Assembly: GCA_013178275.1 (NCBI GenBank)
Contig: JABLWZ010000005.1
Coordinates: 124,001 to 188,000 of the forward strand
Source of the DNA: Bacillota bacterium
GTDB lineage: Bacteria; Bacillota; Ch66; Ch109
Length of the DNA stretch: 64,000 bases
Reading direction: 5' to 3'
The notes under the pieces are model-generated. The model made no database searches and was not told where the DNA came from. It saw only the letters and a list, made by a program, of their open reading frames with translations. Below, in pieces: positions 51,387 to 60,865 of the stretch; positions within the stretch are counted from its first letter, which is position 1, and the number at the start of each line of letters is the position of its first letter. Position numbers and translations under genes: made by a program.

Positions 51387-52571
51387 ATGGAGGGTTACCT
51401 GGTTCTAGCCGATGGAACCGTGTACAAAGGAGAATCTTTCGGAGCGGAAGGTCCTGCAGTCTCCGAGGGCGAGGTGGTGTTCAACACCAGCATGACCGGC
51501 TACCAGGAGCTGCTCACCGACCCTTCGTACAGCGGGCAGATAGTCACCCTGACTTACCCCCTAGCGGGTAACTACGGGGTAAACCTTATCGACGACGAAT
51601 CCAACCGGATTCAGGTGAAGGGTCTGGTGGTCCGGGAGTCCTGCGAGTCACCCAGCCACTGGCAGAGGGAGTATACCCTGGGACAATGGCTGAAGTCGCA
51701 GAACATCATCGGCCTGTCAGGGATAGACACCCGCTCGCTGACCCGGAAGATACGGAGGTACGGCACCATGAACGGCATCATCGTGTCGGGCCGCCGTACC
51801 GAACAGGAACTGGAGCGGATGGCTCAGAACCTGAAAGAGAGCACCGGATGGGAGGGGTGCGACCTGACTGCGGTGGTCACCGCCGACGCCCCCTACCTGA
51901 TACCCTATAGACCGGGCCAGGGGGACAGCGATCCCTTCCTGGACGGCTCGCTGGTCAAAGACGTCAGACCCGGAGACCTGGGGCCAAAACAGCAGGGGGT
52001 CCCGCGCCTGGTGGTGGTGGACTACGGGGTCAAGCGCAACATCCTCCGAAACCTCGCGGGTTACGGGTGCGAGCTGGTGGTCGTTCCGCAGAATGCTTCC
52101 GCCGAGTCGATTATAGGGTATGATCCTGATGGAATCGTACTATCCAACGGGCCGGGGGATCCTAAAGAGGTTCGGGGGGCGATCGAGACGGTCCGTTCGC
52201 TGCTTGCGACCCGGATACCGACCCTGGGTATCTGCCTGGGCCACCAGATCCTGGGGCTGGCCCTGGGAGGCAACACCCGCAAGATGCTGTTCGGCCACCG
52301 GGGAGGAAACCACCCGGTCAAGGACCTGGCCAGCGGTAAGATATACATCACCTCCCAGAACCACGGCTACATGCTGGAAGAGGAGTCGCTGGACCCATCG
52401 GTCATCGAGATCACCGCCATGAACGGCAACGACGGGACCCTGGAAGGATTCCGCCACCGGGAACTCCCGATCGTCTCTATCCAGTACCACCCCGAAGGGA
52501 ACCCCGGGCCCGATGACTCGAAGTACCTGTATAAAGAGTTTTTCGATCTGTTAAAGAAGCGAACCGCTTAA
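51387..52571 (+). CDS. carA: Carbamoyl-phosphate synthase small (glutaminase) subunit
   Basis: 394 residues. Hydrolyses glutamine and channels ammonia to CarB for arginine and pyrimidine synthesis. N-terminal CarA domain (FNTSMTGYQELLTDPSYSGQ), then class I amidotransferase with Cys in LGICLGHQILGLALGG and His-Glu in SIQYHPEG. No carB or other pyr/arg gene follows; the next gene is glnA copy 2. ATG preceded by GGGAG. Its placement in a nitrogen operon is unusual. Confidence 0.94.
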   Translation: MEGYLVLADGTVYKGESFGAEGPAVSEGEVVFNTSMTGYQELLTDPSYSGQIVTLTYPLAGNYGVNLIDDESNRIQVKGLVVRESCESPSHWQREYTLGQWLKSQNIIGLSGIDTRSLTRKIRRYGTMNGIIVSGRRTEQELERMAQNLKESTGWEGCDLTAVVTADAPYLIPYRPGQGDSDPFLDGSLVKDVRPGDLGPKQQGVPRLVVVDYGVKRNILRNLAGYGCELVVVPQNASAESIIGYDPDGIVLSNGPGDPKEVRGAIETVRSLLATRIPTLGICLGHQILGLALGGNTRKMLFGHRGGNHPVKDLASGKIYITSQNHGYMLEEESLDPSVIEITAMNGNDGTLEGFRHRELPIVSIQYHPEGNPGPDDSKYLYKEFFDLLKKRTA

Positions 52572-52582
52572 CCGAATAAACT

Positions 52583-52656
52583 GATACAAAGTAGTATCGC
52601 TTAGCAATGGCGCTGTTGTCTCTGGTATTTACCAGAGAAGATGGCGCTTGTTTTTT
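52583..52656 (+). promoter_or_regulatory. ANTAR-type antitermination leader before glnA copy 2
   Basis: Two hairpins with hexaloops that have A at 1 and G at 4: GATAC-AAAGTA-GTATC (52583-52598) and TAGC-AATGGC-GCTG (52602-52615), 3 bases apart, the classic ANTAR pair. The second overlaps the 5' arm of a 17-bp terminator: GCGCTGTTGTCTCTGGT (52610-52626) with its partner ending GGCGC at 52647, one mismatch, then TTGTTTTTT. Binding of the ANTAR protein should free glnA from termination. It lies 12 bases after the carA stop, so carA transcripts are also gated. Confidence 0.8.
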
Positions 52657-52702
52657 ATTACACCTTGATTGGGAAGGATAAGAAAAAAAGGAGGAAGCAA
52701 CC

Positions 52703-54025
52703 ATGAACAAACAGGATGTGCTGGAACAGGCCAAGAGTATGAATGTCAAGTTTATCTACCTTCAGTTTACCGACATCACCGGGGTGTTGAAGAGTGTGAC
52801 CATCCCGGTATCCCAGCTGGAGAAGGCGCTGGATAACGAGCTGATGTTCGACGGGTCTTCGATCGAAGGGTTCGTCAGGATTCAGGAATCGGATATGGTG
52901 CTGGTCCCCGACCCGAACACCTTCTCGATCATCCCCTGGCGGCCCCGCTTTGAGAGCGAGGCGCGACTGATCTGCGACATCGCCGAGCCCGACGGTACGC
53001 CGTTTTCGGGCTGCCCCCGCACCGCCCTGAAGAAGGTGGTGGCGGAAGCGGCCAAGATGGGGTACTCGATGATGGTCGGCCCGGAGGCGGAGTTCTTCAT
53101 GTTCCGGATCAGTGAAAACGGCAAACCCACCACCCTGACCCATGACCAGGCGGGGTACTTCGACCTGTCCCCGGTCGACCTGGGGGAAAACGCCCGGCGC
53201 GACATGGTGCTGGCGCTGGAGGAGATGGGTTTCGAGGTAGAGGCCTCCCACCACGAGGTGGCCCCCGGGCAGCACGAGATAGACTTTAAGTACGACGACG
53301 CGGTGGCCACCGCCGACAAGATCGTAACCTTCAAACACTTGGTAAGGACCATCGCCCAGAACCACGGACTGCACGCCACTTTCATGCCCAAACCCGTGTT
53401 TGGGGAAAACGGCTCGGGGATGCACTGCCATCAGTCGCTCTTCAAGGGTGATAAGAACGCCTTTTTCGACCCCAAGGGGGAAGACCAGCTCAGCAACGTC
53501 GCCCGCCAGTACGTGGCCGGCATCCTGGCTCACGCTCGGGGTTTCTGCGCCATCACCAACCCGCTGGTAAACTCCTACAAGCGGCTGGTACCCGGTTACG
53601 AGGCCCCGGTTTACCTGGCCTGGGCCCAGCGCAACCGCAGCCCGCTGATTCGGGTCCCGGCCAAGCGGGGCCTGAGCACCCGCATCGAGGTCCGCAACCC
53701 CGACCCGGCCTGCAACCCTTACCTGGCCGTCGCGGTCATGCTGAAGGCGGGACTAGACGGGATAAAGAAGAAGATGACCCCGCCCGCTCCCATCGACCGC
53801 AACCTGTACCATATGGAAGAGGAAGAGCGTTCCTTCCTGGGTGTGGCCAGCCTTCCCGCCAATCTGCAGGAGGCGGTGGAGGAACTGAAGAGCGACAAGG
53901 TGATCCAGGAGGCCCTGGGAGAACACATCTTCGAACGCTTCCTGGAAGCCAAGCGGATCGAGTGGGATACCTACCGCACCCAGGTCCATCCCTGGGAGAC
54001 CGAGCAGTACCTGACCAAGTTCTAA
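52703..54025 (+). CDS. glnA: Glutamine synthetase type I, copy 2
   Basis: 440 residues, GSI-alpha length. Same motifs as copy 1: [59 protein letters not shown]. Start ATG behind AAAAGGAGGAAG. Long nucleotide blocks are identical to copy 1 while other parts differ, which points to gene conversion after duplication. Controlled by its own ANTAR-type leader. Confidence 0.96.
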   Translation: MNKQDVLEQAKSMNVKFIYLQFTDITGVLKSVTIPVSQLEKALDNELMFDGSSIEGFVRIQESDMVLVPDPNTFSIIPWRPRFESEARLICDIAEPDGTPFSGCPRTALKKVVAEAAKMGYSMMVGPEAEFFMFRISENGKPTTLTHDQAGYFDLSPVDLGENARRDMVLALEEMGFEVEASHHEVAPGQHEIDFKYDDAVATADKIVTFKHLVRTIAQNHGLHATFMPKPVFGENGSGMHCHQSLFKGDKNAFFDPKGEDQLSNVARQYVAGILAHARGFCAITNPLVNSYKRLVPGYEAPVYLAWAQRNRSPLIRVPAKRGLSTRIEVRNPDPACNPYLAVAVMLKAGLDGIKKKMTPPAPIDRNLYHMEEEERSFLGVASLPANLQEAVEELKSDKVIQEALGEHIFERFLEAKRIEWDTYRTQVHPWETEQYLTKF

Positions 54026-54055
54026 CCGGCCGTGATGGTGTGGGGAGGGATGGAA

Positions 54056-54532
54056 ATGGGGCCGCTGCGGGTGATATTAATCAACGAGGTGGACGGGGCG
54101 AGAAGAAACCTAAAAAACATGCTGACCCGGCACGGGTTCATCATTGTGGCCGAGGTGAAGGATGCCGCCTCGGGAATCATGGCTATCCTGAACACCGACG
54201 CGGAATTGATTATAACCGAGGATGCGACTGTCGGGTGGCAGGAGGTCGCTAACTGCGCGCAGGAGAGGCAGCGTGCGCCGGTTATGCTGATCGTTTCCCA
54301 GGAGGACGAGCGGATCGCCGAAGAGGCCGCCAAACTCGGAGTGCTGGGGTTGATCGTGCGCCCCCTGACGGAGCGCAATCTGGCGATAATGGCCAGGTTC
54401 ACCGCCCTGGGATCCCTTTTCGGGCTGCCGCGTACCCCGGCCCGGGTATCCGAGGGGTTGAAGGCCAAATCCCGGCGGGAACTGTTGAGCGATAAGGGAA
54501 TCCGGGTGATACTTAAAAAAGAACTGCCCTGA
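54056..54532 (+). CDS. Degenerate response-regulator receiver protein
   Basis: 158 residues from ATG 54056, 7-8 bases after GGGGAGG. Resembles the receiver of the ANTAR protein upstream (RVILINEVDGARRNLKNML; LGVLGLIVRPLTERNL) but has no conserved phospho-acceptor Asp (ELIITEDA) and no ANTAR domain; the C-terminus is short and basic. It may be a decoy or partner of the ANTAR protein. Lies between glnA copy 2 and the P-II gene, so likely in nitrogen control. Confidence 0.75.
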   Translation: MGPLRVILINEVDGARRNLKNMLTRHGFIIVAEVKDAASGIMAILNTDAELIITEDATVGWQEVANCAQERQRAPVMLIVSQEDERIAEEAAKLGVLGLIVRPLTERNLAIMARFTALGSLFGLPRTPARVSEGLKAKSRRELLSDKGIRVILKKELP

Positions 54533-54581
54533 TTGCCAAACCTGGATTTAAATGTATCATATTATTTAGGAGATGAGACTT

Positions 54582-54920
54582 ATGAAAAAGGTGGAGTGCA
54601 TAATCAGGCCGTCATGCCTGGATCAGGTCAGAAAGGCCCTGAGCGATATTGGGCTCAGGGGGATGACCGTGACCCAGGTCCTGGGCAGCGGCAACCAGCG
54701 CGGGACCAGGGAGTATTACCGGGGCAGGGCCCATGACCCGGAGCTGCTGCAGAAGATTAAGCTGGAGGTGGTGGTCGAGGACGTGGCGCTGGACCAGGTG
54801 CTGAAGATAATTTTGGAGAAGGCCCGCACCGGGGAGAAGGGTGACGGGAAGATTTTCATAACCAGCGTCGAACAGGCCATCCGGATCCGCACCGGGGAGT
54901 CGGGCATGACGGCGCTGTAA
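54582..54920 (+). CDS. Nitrogen regulatory protein P-II
   Basis: 112 residues from ATG 54582, 9 bases after TAGGAG. P-II fold with KKVECIIRPSCLDQVRKALS, T-loop region GNQRGTREYYRGRAHDPELL (with Tyr of the signalling loop) and GDGKIFITSVEQAIRIRTGE. Senses ATP/ADP and 2-oxoglutarate and controls nitrogen enzymes or transporters. No ammonium transporter is adjacent. Last gene of the nitrogen block. Confidence 0.93.
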   Translation: MKKVECIIRPSCLDQVRKALSDIGLRGMTVTQVLGSGNQRGTREYYRGRAHDPELLQKIKLEVVVEDVALDQVLKIILEKARTGEKGDGKIFITSVEQAIRIRTGESGMTAL

Positions 54921-54943
54921 AGCGGCCTTTAACCCTACGACTG

Positions 54944-54968
54944 AGCCCCCGCCTGAAGGCGGGGGCTT
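54944..54968 (+). terminator. Terminator after the P-II gene
   Basis: 10-bp stem AGCCCCCGCC/GGCGGGGGCT, loop TGAA, then TGT. T-run is short. Confidence 0.7.
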
Positions 54969-54975
54969 GTGTCCG

Positions 54976-55461
54976 TCACTGCTCATTGACGATTATCCCG
55001 TCGAACGGTCCTCCCTGAACCTGTTTCAGCGCCTCCTCGGTCGAACGGACCCAGACCAGGCGTACCCCCAGGTGCTGGAACAGCCGCTCGACGTATTCCC
55101 GGTTTTCGGGGTCCTTCTCGATCCAGATGATAGAACGGCTGGAGAGGGGCTTAAAACTCCCCTGGACCGACGGCGGGGCACCCAGCAGTTTACCCAGCTC
55201 CTCCCGCAGGAGGTTCAGGAACCGCTCCGGGTCGTCCCTAAAATGCTCGGAGCTTACCTCGAGCATATCCCGAAAGGCCTGGGCCGAAGCGGGGGAAAAC
55301 TCGAAGCCCCCGGGGGCCCGGGTGAGCCGGCGCCCGATATCGGTTATCAGGCCGCCCACCTCCCGGCGGAAGAAAAAGGCAACGAAGATCACCACCACCG
55401 GCCAGGTGGCCAGCGCCCCCAGCATCTTGACGATCAGGTCGACCGCGTCTCTTACCCCCAT
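54976..55461 (-). CDS. Membrane-anchored protein with C-terminal half-receiver domain
   Basis: 161 residues. One membrane segment near the N-terminus (about 13-30). Middle is helical (FRDMLEVSSEHFRDDPERFLNLL). The C-terminus looks like the first half of a CheY-type domain (IIWIEKDPENREYVERLFQH... GGPFDGIIVNEQ) and stops where the phospho-acceptor strand would end. Full-length membrane-receiver proteins of this kind exist, so this may be a truncated copy. Convergent with the P-II gene. Confidence 0.65.
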   Translation of the reverse strand: MGVRDAVDLIVKMLGALATWPVVVIFVAFFFRREVGGLITDIGRRLTRAPGGFEFSPASAQAFRDMLEVSSEHFRDDPERFLNLLREELGKLLGAPPSVQGSFKPLSSRSIIWIEKDPENREYVERLFQHLGVRLVWVRSTEEALKQVQGGPFDGIIVNEQ

Positions 55462-55491
55462 ACCATCACCCGGAAAAATTCATGTTCAACA

Positions 55492-56346
55492 TTAAGCGAT
55501 ATCTGCCTGGGTAGAACTCGAACGCCTTTTCCCCGGCGGGACCAGTCCCAGCACCTCCTCCACCGTGTAAAAGCCCGGCAGAGCCAGCACCGCGAACCGG
55601 ATAAGGTGTTCCAGGCACTCGACAAAAGCGCTGCGGGAAAAAGACTCGTGCCTTATCTCCAGCTTTTCGTTCTCGCTCAAGAAGACCACCTGGTGCACAC
55701 CCACCACGCCGCCGCCGCGGACAGCGTGGATGGCGATGGTATTCGGGCCGCGCTGCCCCACTCGCTCGTGTCCGAAAGAGATGGACTCCTCGGGGCGGTC
55801 CAGGTGGTCGGCCAGCAGCTTTCCGATCTTCACCGCGGTCCCCGAGGGGGCGTCCTTCTTATGGCGGTGATGGGTCTCGATGATCTCGATATCCCAGTTG
55901 GGCAGGACCTCGGCGGTTTTGATCACCAGGTTCATCAGGACGTTGATCCCCAGGGTCATGTTGGGGGCGAACAGGATCGGGGCCCGGTTCTGTAGGGCCA
56001 TCATCCTCAAAAACTGGATCTGCTGGGAGTCGAAGCCCGTGGTCCCGATAATGATCGGTTTTTCGTGACGGGCAACCAGGTGGATGTTCCGGAGGCAGGC
56101 CTCGGGGGACGTGAAGTCCACGATCACCTGCGGATTGGCGGCTGTCAGTTCGCTCTCCAGGTGGTTGCCTCCCTTTATCGACAGGCCGCGGCTGCCGATA
56201 CCGAGATACTCCCCGATGTCCAAACCGGCCCGGGCGCTGCCGGGACTGACTAGCGACATCACCAGCTGAAAATCCGGGTGGTTGAGCAGCTCCCGGGCTA
56301 CGATGGAGCCGGTGCGTCCAAGCCCTATTAAACCGACTCTGGTCAC
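55492..56346 (-). CDS. dapB: 4-Hydroxy-tetrahydrodipicolinate reductase
   Basis: 284 residues. NAD(P)H-dependent reduction in lysine/DAP synthesis; the same route feeds dipicolinate in spores. Motifs: VGLIGLGRTGSIVARELL (nucleotide binding), IIIGTTGF, and ETHHRHKKDAPSGTA with catalytic His and Lys. GTG start behind AAGGAGG. Somewhat longer than typical (about 270) because of a basic C-terminal tail (PPGKRRSSSTQADIA). Confidence 0.93.
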   Translation of the reverse strand: MTRVGLIGLGRTGSIVARELLNHPDFQLVMSLVSPGSARAGLDIGEYLGIGSRGLSIKGGNHLESELTAANPQVIVDFTSPEACLRNIHLVARHEKPIIIGTTGFDSQQIQFLRMMALQNRAPILFAPNMTLGINVLMNLVIKTAEVLPNWDIEIIETHHRHKKDAPSGTAVKIGKLLADHLDRPEESISFGHERVGQRGPNTIAIHAVRGGGVVGVHQVVFLSENEKLEIRHESFSRSAFVECLEHLIRFAVLALPGFYTVEEVLGLVPPGKRRSSSTQADIA

Positions 56347-56770
56347 TATGACGCCTCCTTTCTGATTAAAGCGTTTCTTAACCCAACCCTATAGAAAACA
56401 CCGAAAAGGGCATGACAAAGACAAGTCAGTAAAGGGTAAAACTGGAAAGGTCAGACCAGGAAGAAAGGCAAATAGATAGACGGAGCGATACCAGAAATCA
56501 CAGCTTGGTTTCCGCCTTGACTAGAGGCTGGAAAGCGGATTTTTCTCTAATATAGCAGATAACCCATGCAAAATATGTATAAAGGTGTTGTGATAGGAAC
56601 GAATTGGAAATGTTTGACTGCTTTCAAAATAATTAACGTACTAAAAGAGAATAAAGGTACGGGGATCCAAGCCAAAATTTGAAACAGTACCGGCCACGCG
56701 TGGGAAGGGCACAACTTGCTTGACCGAGCAATATAATAGAACATCTCACAGCACAGAGAGCGGGATGATT
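56347..56770. other. Gene-free region upstream of a small peptide gene
   Basis: About 420 bases. TATAAT at about 56732-56737 could be the -10 for the small membrane peptide at 56771; the -35 is not clear. TTGCT...AGCAA inverted repeat lies just before it. No protein-coding frame is convincing. Confidence 0.35.
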
Positions 56771-56884
56771 ATGGCGAATAACAACCTGGAAGACGCCCAG
56801 CGTACTCTACTTATGGTGGTTTTCTTTCTGCTGGTGTTTCTTTTTGCCAGCGGGCTTGAGACTGGAAGGATTCCCCCTCCTTAA
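56771..56884 (+). CDS. Small membrane peptide, 37 aa
   Basis: MANNNLEDAQRTLLMVVFFL..., one hydrophobic segment (residues 13-28) and a short polar tail ending RIPPP. GAGAGCGGG lies before it, and an in-frame ATG at 56765 is an alternative. A spore-related or regulatory peptide is possible from context; no family recognised. Confidence 0.4.
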   Translation: MANNNLEDAQRTLLMVVFFLLVFLFASGLETGRIPPP

Positions 56885-56936
56885 CCCGCATCTAACCAAT
56901 GTCTCATAGACAATTAAGACTAAGAGGTAAAACCTT

Positions 56937-57263
56937 GTGCTCACATCGGATCAGTTCAGTTCACTAATTTATGAATTATTGGGGCAGTTTGGCCAGGGTG
57001 AGTCTGCCGATGGCAACAGCAGCTGCAAAAAGGGCGGCGACGCTAAAAAGAACAACCTGTCGCCTTCACAGCTGCTGGTGATAGCCGCTCTCCTGAGTGG
57101 GGTATTAGAGGTTGCCGAGGTCCTGATATCCAGGGAACAGACCGTGCAGATCCGCCTGGACGGTTCCTTGAAGCGAAAGACCGAACTGGACCGGACCATG
57201 GAGAAGATAGGGGGCTATTCCTTCGACGAGGTAGTACAGGCGCTGATGGGTCGTTTTACCTAA
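56937..57263 (+). CDS. Hypothetical protein, 108 aa
   Basis: GTG start behind AAGAGGTAAAACC. N-terminal helix (FSSLIYELLGQFGQ), a basic Ser/Lys/Asn-rich linker (SSCKKGGDAKKNN), then a helical hydrophobic part (QLLVIAALLSGVLEVAEVLI) and RLDGSLKRKTELDRTMEKI. Lies next to coat-like genes, so possibly sporulation-related. Family not recognised. Confidence 0.6.
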   Translation: MLTSDQFSSLIYELLGQFGQGESADGNSSCKKGGDAKKNNLSPSQLLVIAALLSGVLEVAEVLISREQTVQIRLDGSLKRKTELDRTMEKIGGYSFDEVVQALMGRFT

Positions 57264-57393
57264 AAAACGAAGAACCAGGGAGTAAGTTCCGGGAGGGAAA
57301 AACCCCGGGGCTTTTTTTATTTGGTATAGATAAGGGGCAACCGGAAAAAAATATTATCGGTTAAACCAAATTTGGGAAAGGAGATGCCTTGAT

Positions 57394-57579
57394 ATGGCCC
57401 AGTTAAACCAGCAGGAGCTGCAGAACCTCCGACACCTGATCGGATCGCACGAAACCGCCGCCAAAAAGCTGGAGACCTACAGCCAGCAGTCGGTCGATCC
57501 GCAGATCAAGCAGATCTTTCAGAAGTCAGCCCAGGACGCGATGAACACCAAACAAAAACTGATGTCATTTTTAAGCTAG
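57394..57579 (+). CDS. CotF-like spore coat protein, 61 aa
   Basis: MAQLNQQELQNLRHLIGSHE... QQSVDPQIKQIFQKSAQDAM, an all-helical short protein in the style of the CotF N-terminal/coat F domain family. AAAGGAGATG precedes the ATG. Likely part of the spore coat or an adaptor for it. The next gene encodes a related helical protein. Confidence 0.75.
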   Translation: MAQLNQQELQNLRHLIGSHETAAKKLETYSQQSVDPQIKQIFQKSAQDAMNTKQKLMSFLS

Positions 57580-57629
57580 GGTTGCGCGGGAGCGCCGACC
57601 AATATCGGTATAGAAAGGAAGGATACTGG

Positions 57630-57881
57630 ATGCAGGAAAAGGACATGGTCAACGATGTACTGTCGATGGTAAACAGCAGCCTCACGGGTTACGCGAACGT
57701 CATAGCCCAGACCGCGAACCCCCAGCTGAGGGAAACCCTGCGGCAGATCAGGGATAATGACGAGAGGTTCCAGTACGACCTGTTTAAGCTGGCCGAGAGC
57801 AAGGGTTTTTACAAGCCGGCGCAGATGGCCGCTCAGAACGACATCATGCAGGTGAAGTCGCAGCTGGGCGGTACTATGTAG
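57630..57881 (+). CDS. CotF-like spore coat protein, 83 aa
   Basis: From ATG 57630 behind AAAGGAAGG; the frame start at 57582 is not used. VNDVLSMVNSSLTGYANVIA and LRETLRQIRDNDERFQYDLF, ending FYKPAQMAAQNDIMQVKSQL, typical of the CotF coat-F fold. Works with the 61-residue protein 50 bases upstream. Confidence 0.8.
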   Translation: MQEKDMVNDVLSMVNSSLTGYANVIAQTANPQLRETLRQIRDNDERFQYDLFKLAESKGFYKPAQMAAQNDIMQVKSQLGGTM

Positions 57882-58334
57882 GTATCACCGCACAGTGTCC
57901 GGACAGCACGACTCCCCATATAAACCTGGCCCTGGGCAGCAAGTCCAGGGCTTGTGTATTGGGGGCGAAAAAAATAGCCCTTATCGGGCTAAGGGGGATT
58001 GGGGTAATTAAAATGGAGGACGCTGTTTGACCTACACGCAGGATAATAAAGCAAAAAGCGTGCCATATACCTGCTGATGGCGCAAAAAAAGAGTGCCCAT
58101 TATGGGCAGGAAAGGGGGTGTTATTGGAGGTGGGTAAAGTGACTACTTAATATTTTTTACGCAATAATCATGCCAAGGTGCGTGCGGGTAAAAAACATCT
58201 TTTTCATCCGGTGTGCAGTACGATAAATGAACTGAGAAATACAATTTTTGCACTTCGGTTTCCAATGTAATAAAAGGTTTAAATCTGTCCGTGTTATACA
58301 TTATCTAAGCGCGTTGAGATTACATAAATAGGTC
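57882..58334. other. Gene-free region between coat genes and the ars operon
   Basis: About 450 bases. It contains three small hairpins (CCCTGG/CCAGGG near 57930-57950; TAGCCC/GGGCTA near 57976; TGCCCA/TGGGCA near 58093), the first likely terminating the coat gene transcript. The rest is AT-rich upstream sequence of arsR. No convincing coding frame. Confidence 0.4.
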
Positions 58335-58383
58335 TTGACTGAAGCTGGTAAAACGTTAAAATATTATATAAGCATATACTTAT
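58335..58383 (+). promoter_or_regulatory. arsR promoter and operator
   Basis: TTGACT (58335-58340) and TAAAAT (58357-58362), 16 apart. An inverted repeat ATAAG-CATATA-CTTAT (58368-58383) sits just downstream of the -10, the usual place for an ArsR/SmtB operator, so ArsR likely represses its own operon. Confidence 0.7.
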
Positions 58384-58400
58384 TTAAGGAGGTCGAGTTG

Positions 58401-58787
58401 TTGCTGAAAGGACTTGAGATCATATTTAAAGCCCTGGGGGAAACGACCAGGCTGAAGATAGTCAAGCTGGTTGCCGACCGGGAACTCTGTGTCTGCGAGA
58501 TCGTTGCCGTGCTGGGGACCAATCAGCCCCGGGTTTCGCAGCACCTGAAGGTGCTGAAGGCCGCGGGTATCCTGGAGGAGCGGAAGGAACGCCAGTGGTC
58601 CTTTTACAGGCTGAATCAGGAGTTTAGGGAGGGCCTGGTCAGGCAGTACATCGACTACATGAAGGCTGATATCCGGGACCTGAAGGAGTTTGCCCACGAG
58701 GTGGAGCATCTGGACGGTCTGGCGGGCAACGAGGAGGTCAACGCCTGTAAAAACACTCCGCTACAGATAATAAAAAGGGCCGAATAA
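58401..58787 (+). CDS. arsR: ArsR-family metalloid-responsive repressor
   Basis: 128 residues from TTG 58401, 7 bases after AGGAGGT. Winged helix with RELCVCEIVAVLGTNQPRVS, whose CVC pair is the As(III)-binding motif of classic ArsR, then SQHLKVLKAAGILEERKERQ. Arsenite binding should release the promoter. First gene of a five-gene set (permease, acr3, rhodanese, methyltransferase). Confidence 0.92.
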   Translation: MLKGLEIIFKALGETTRLKIVKLVADRELCVCEIVAVLGTNQPRVSQHLKVLKAAGILEERKERQWSFYRLNQEFREGLVRQYIDYMKADIRDLKEFAHEVEHLDGLAGNEEVNACKNTPLQIIKRAE

Positions 58788-58826
58788 GAGGAGCTTCAGC
58801 CGAAACTCGCAAAGGGGTGGATTGAG

Positions 58827-59780
58827 ATGTTCGAATGGACTGGCGATCTGGTCGCCTGGAAGCTGCTGGACCTGGTACCCGGGACCCAACTGGGCGAGGC
58901 GGTGCACTACTTCGTCGCCGACGCCCTGAAGATATTCGTCATGCTGGCGCTGATCATCTTCCTGGTGGCGGTTATCAGGAGCTTTTTCCCGCCCGAGAAG
59001 ACGCGCCGGATACTGAGCCACCGGCACCACTACCTGGGCAATATCGCCGCCGCCCTGCTGGGGGTGGTGACCCCGTTCTGAAGCTGCTCCGCCGTCCCGG
59101 TGTTCATCGGGTTTATCGAGGCAGGGGTCCCGCTGGGGGTTACCTTTTCCTTCCTGATATCCTCACCCATGGTCAATGAGGTGGCGCTGGTCCTGCTCTT
59201 CGGGATGTTCGGCCTCCGCATCGCGGCCATCTATATAGTGTCGGGCCTGATAGTGGCGATAGCCGCGGGCCTGGTGATCGGCCGGCTGAAGCTGGAGCGC
59301 CTGGTGGAGGGTTATGTCTACGAGATAAAGATGGGCGAGGTGGAGGCAGCCCAGCTTTCCTGGAACGGCCGATTCAGGTACGCTTACGATTACACCCTCC
59401 AGATTCTGCGCAGGGTCTGGCCTTACGTACTGATAGGCATCGCCCTGGGGGCGGGTATCCACGGGTACGTGCCCGAGGGCTTCCTGGCGGAGTGGGCGGG
59501 GCGGGACAATCCCCTGGCCGTGCCTATCGCGGTGATCCTCGGGGTGCCGCTGTACTCCAATCCCGCGGGCATCATCCCCATCGTGTCGGCGCTGCGGGAA
59601 AAGGGGATGGCCATGGGAACGGTGCTGGCCTTCATGATGGCCGTGACCGCGCTCTCCCTGCCCGAGATGATAATACTTCGGAACGTGCTGAAACCCAAGC
59701 TTATCTCGGTGTTCGCCGGCATCATGGCGGTCGCGATAACCATCGTGGGGTACATCTTCAACTGGCTTATCCCGATTTAG
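58827..59780 (+). CDS. ArsP/YraQ-like (DUF318) permease, predicted selenoprotein (Sec at in-frame TGA)
   Basis: 317 residues if the TGA at 59079-59081 (codon 85) is read as selenocysteine. Both sides are in the same frame and both match one permease: LLGVVTPF, then Sec, then SCSAVPVFIGFIEAG. The family motif here is TPFCSCS, so TGA replaces its first Cys. The downstream half continues with FSFLISSPMVNEVALVLL and several membrane helices, without a ribosome-binding site of its own. A SECIS-like hairpin is at 59096-59111. Family members export organoarsenicals or metals. If not Sec, the gene is a pseudogene. Lies between arsR and acr3. Confidence 0.8.
59082..59111 (+). promoter_or_regulatory. 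Predicted bacterial SECIS element
   Basis: Hairpin CCCGGT-GTTC-ATCGGG (59096-59111) begins 14 bases after the TGA. The apical loop starts with G 20 bases from the TGA, within the 16-37 nt window of bacterial SECIS models. It lies inside the coding frame as required in bacteria. Confidence 0.65.
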
Positions 59781-59809
59781 GTTATTAAAACTAGAGGGGG
59801 CATAATAGC

Positions 59810-60865
<1,056 letters not shown>

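Noticed and set aside
59100-59780. Treating the second half of the permease as an independent gene starting at ATG/GTG 59100
   Set aside because: No ribosome site, and the protein text before it (SCSAVPV) is the conserved family motif continuing across the TGA.
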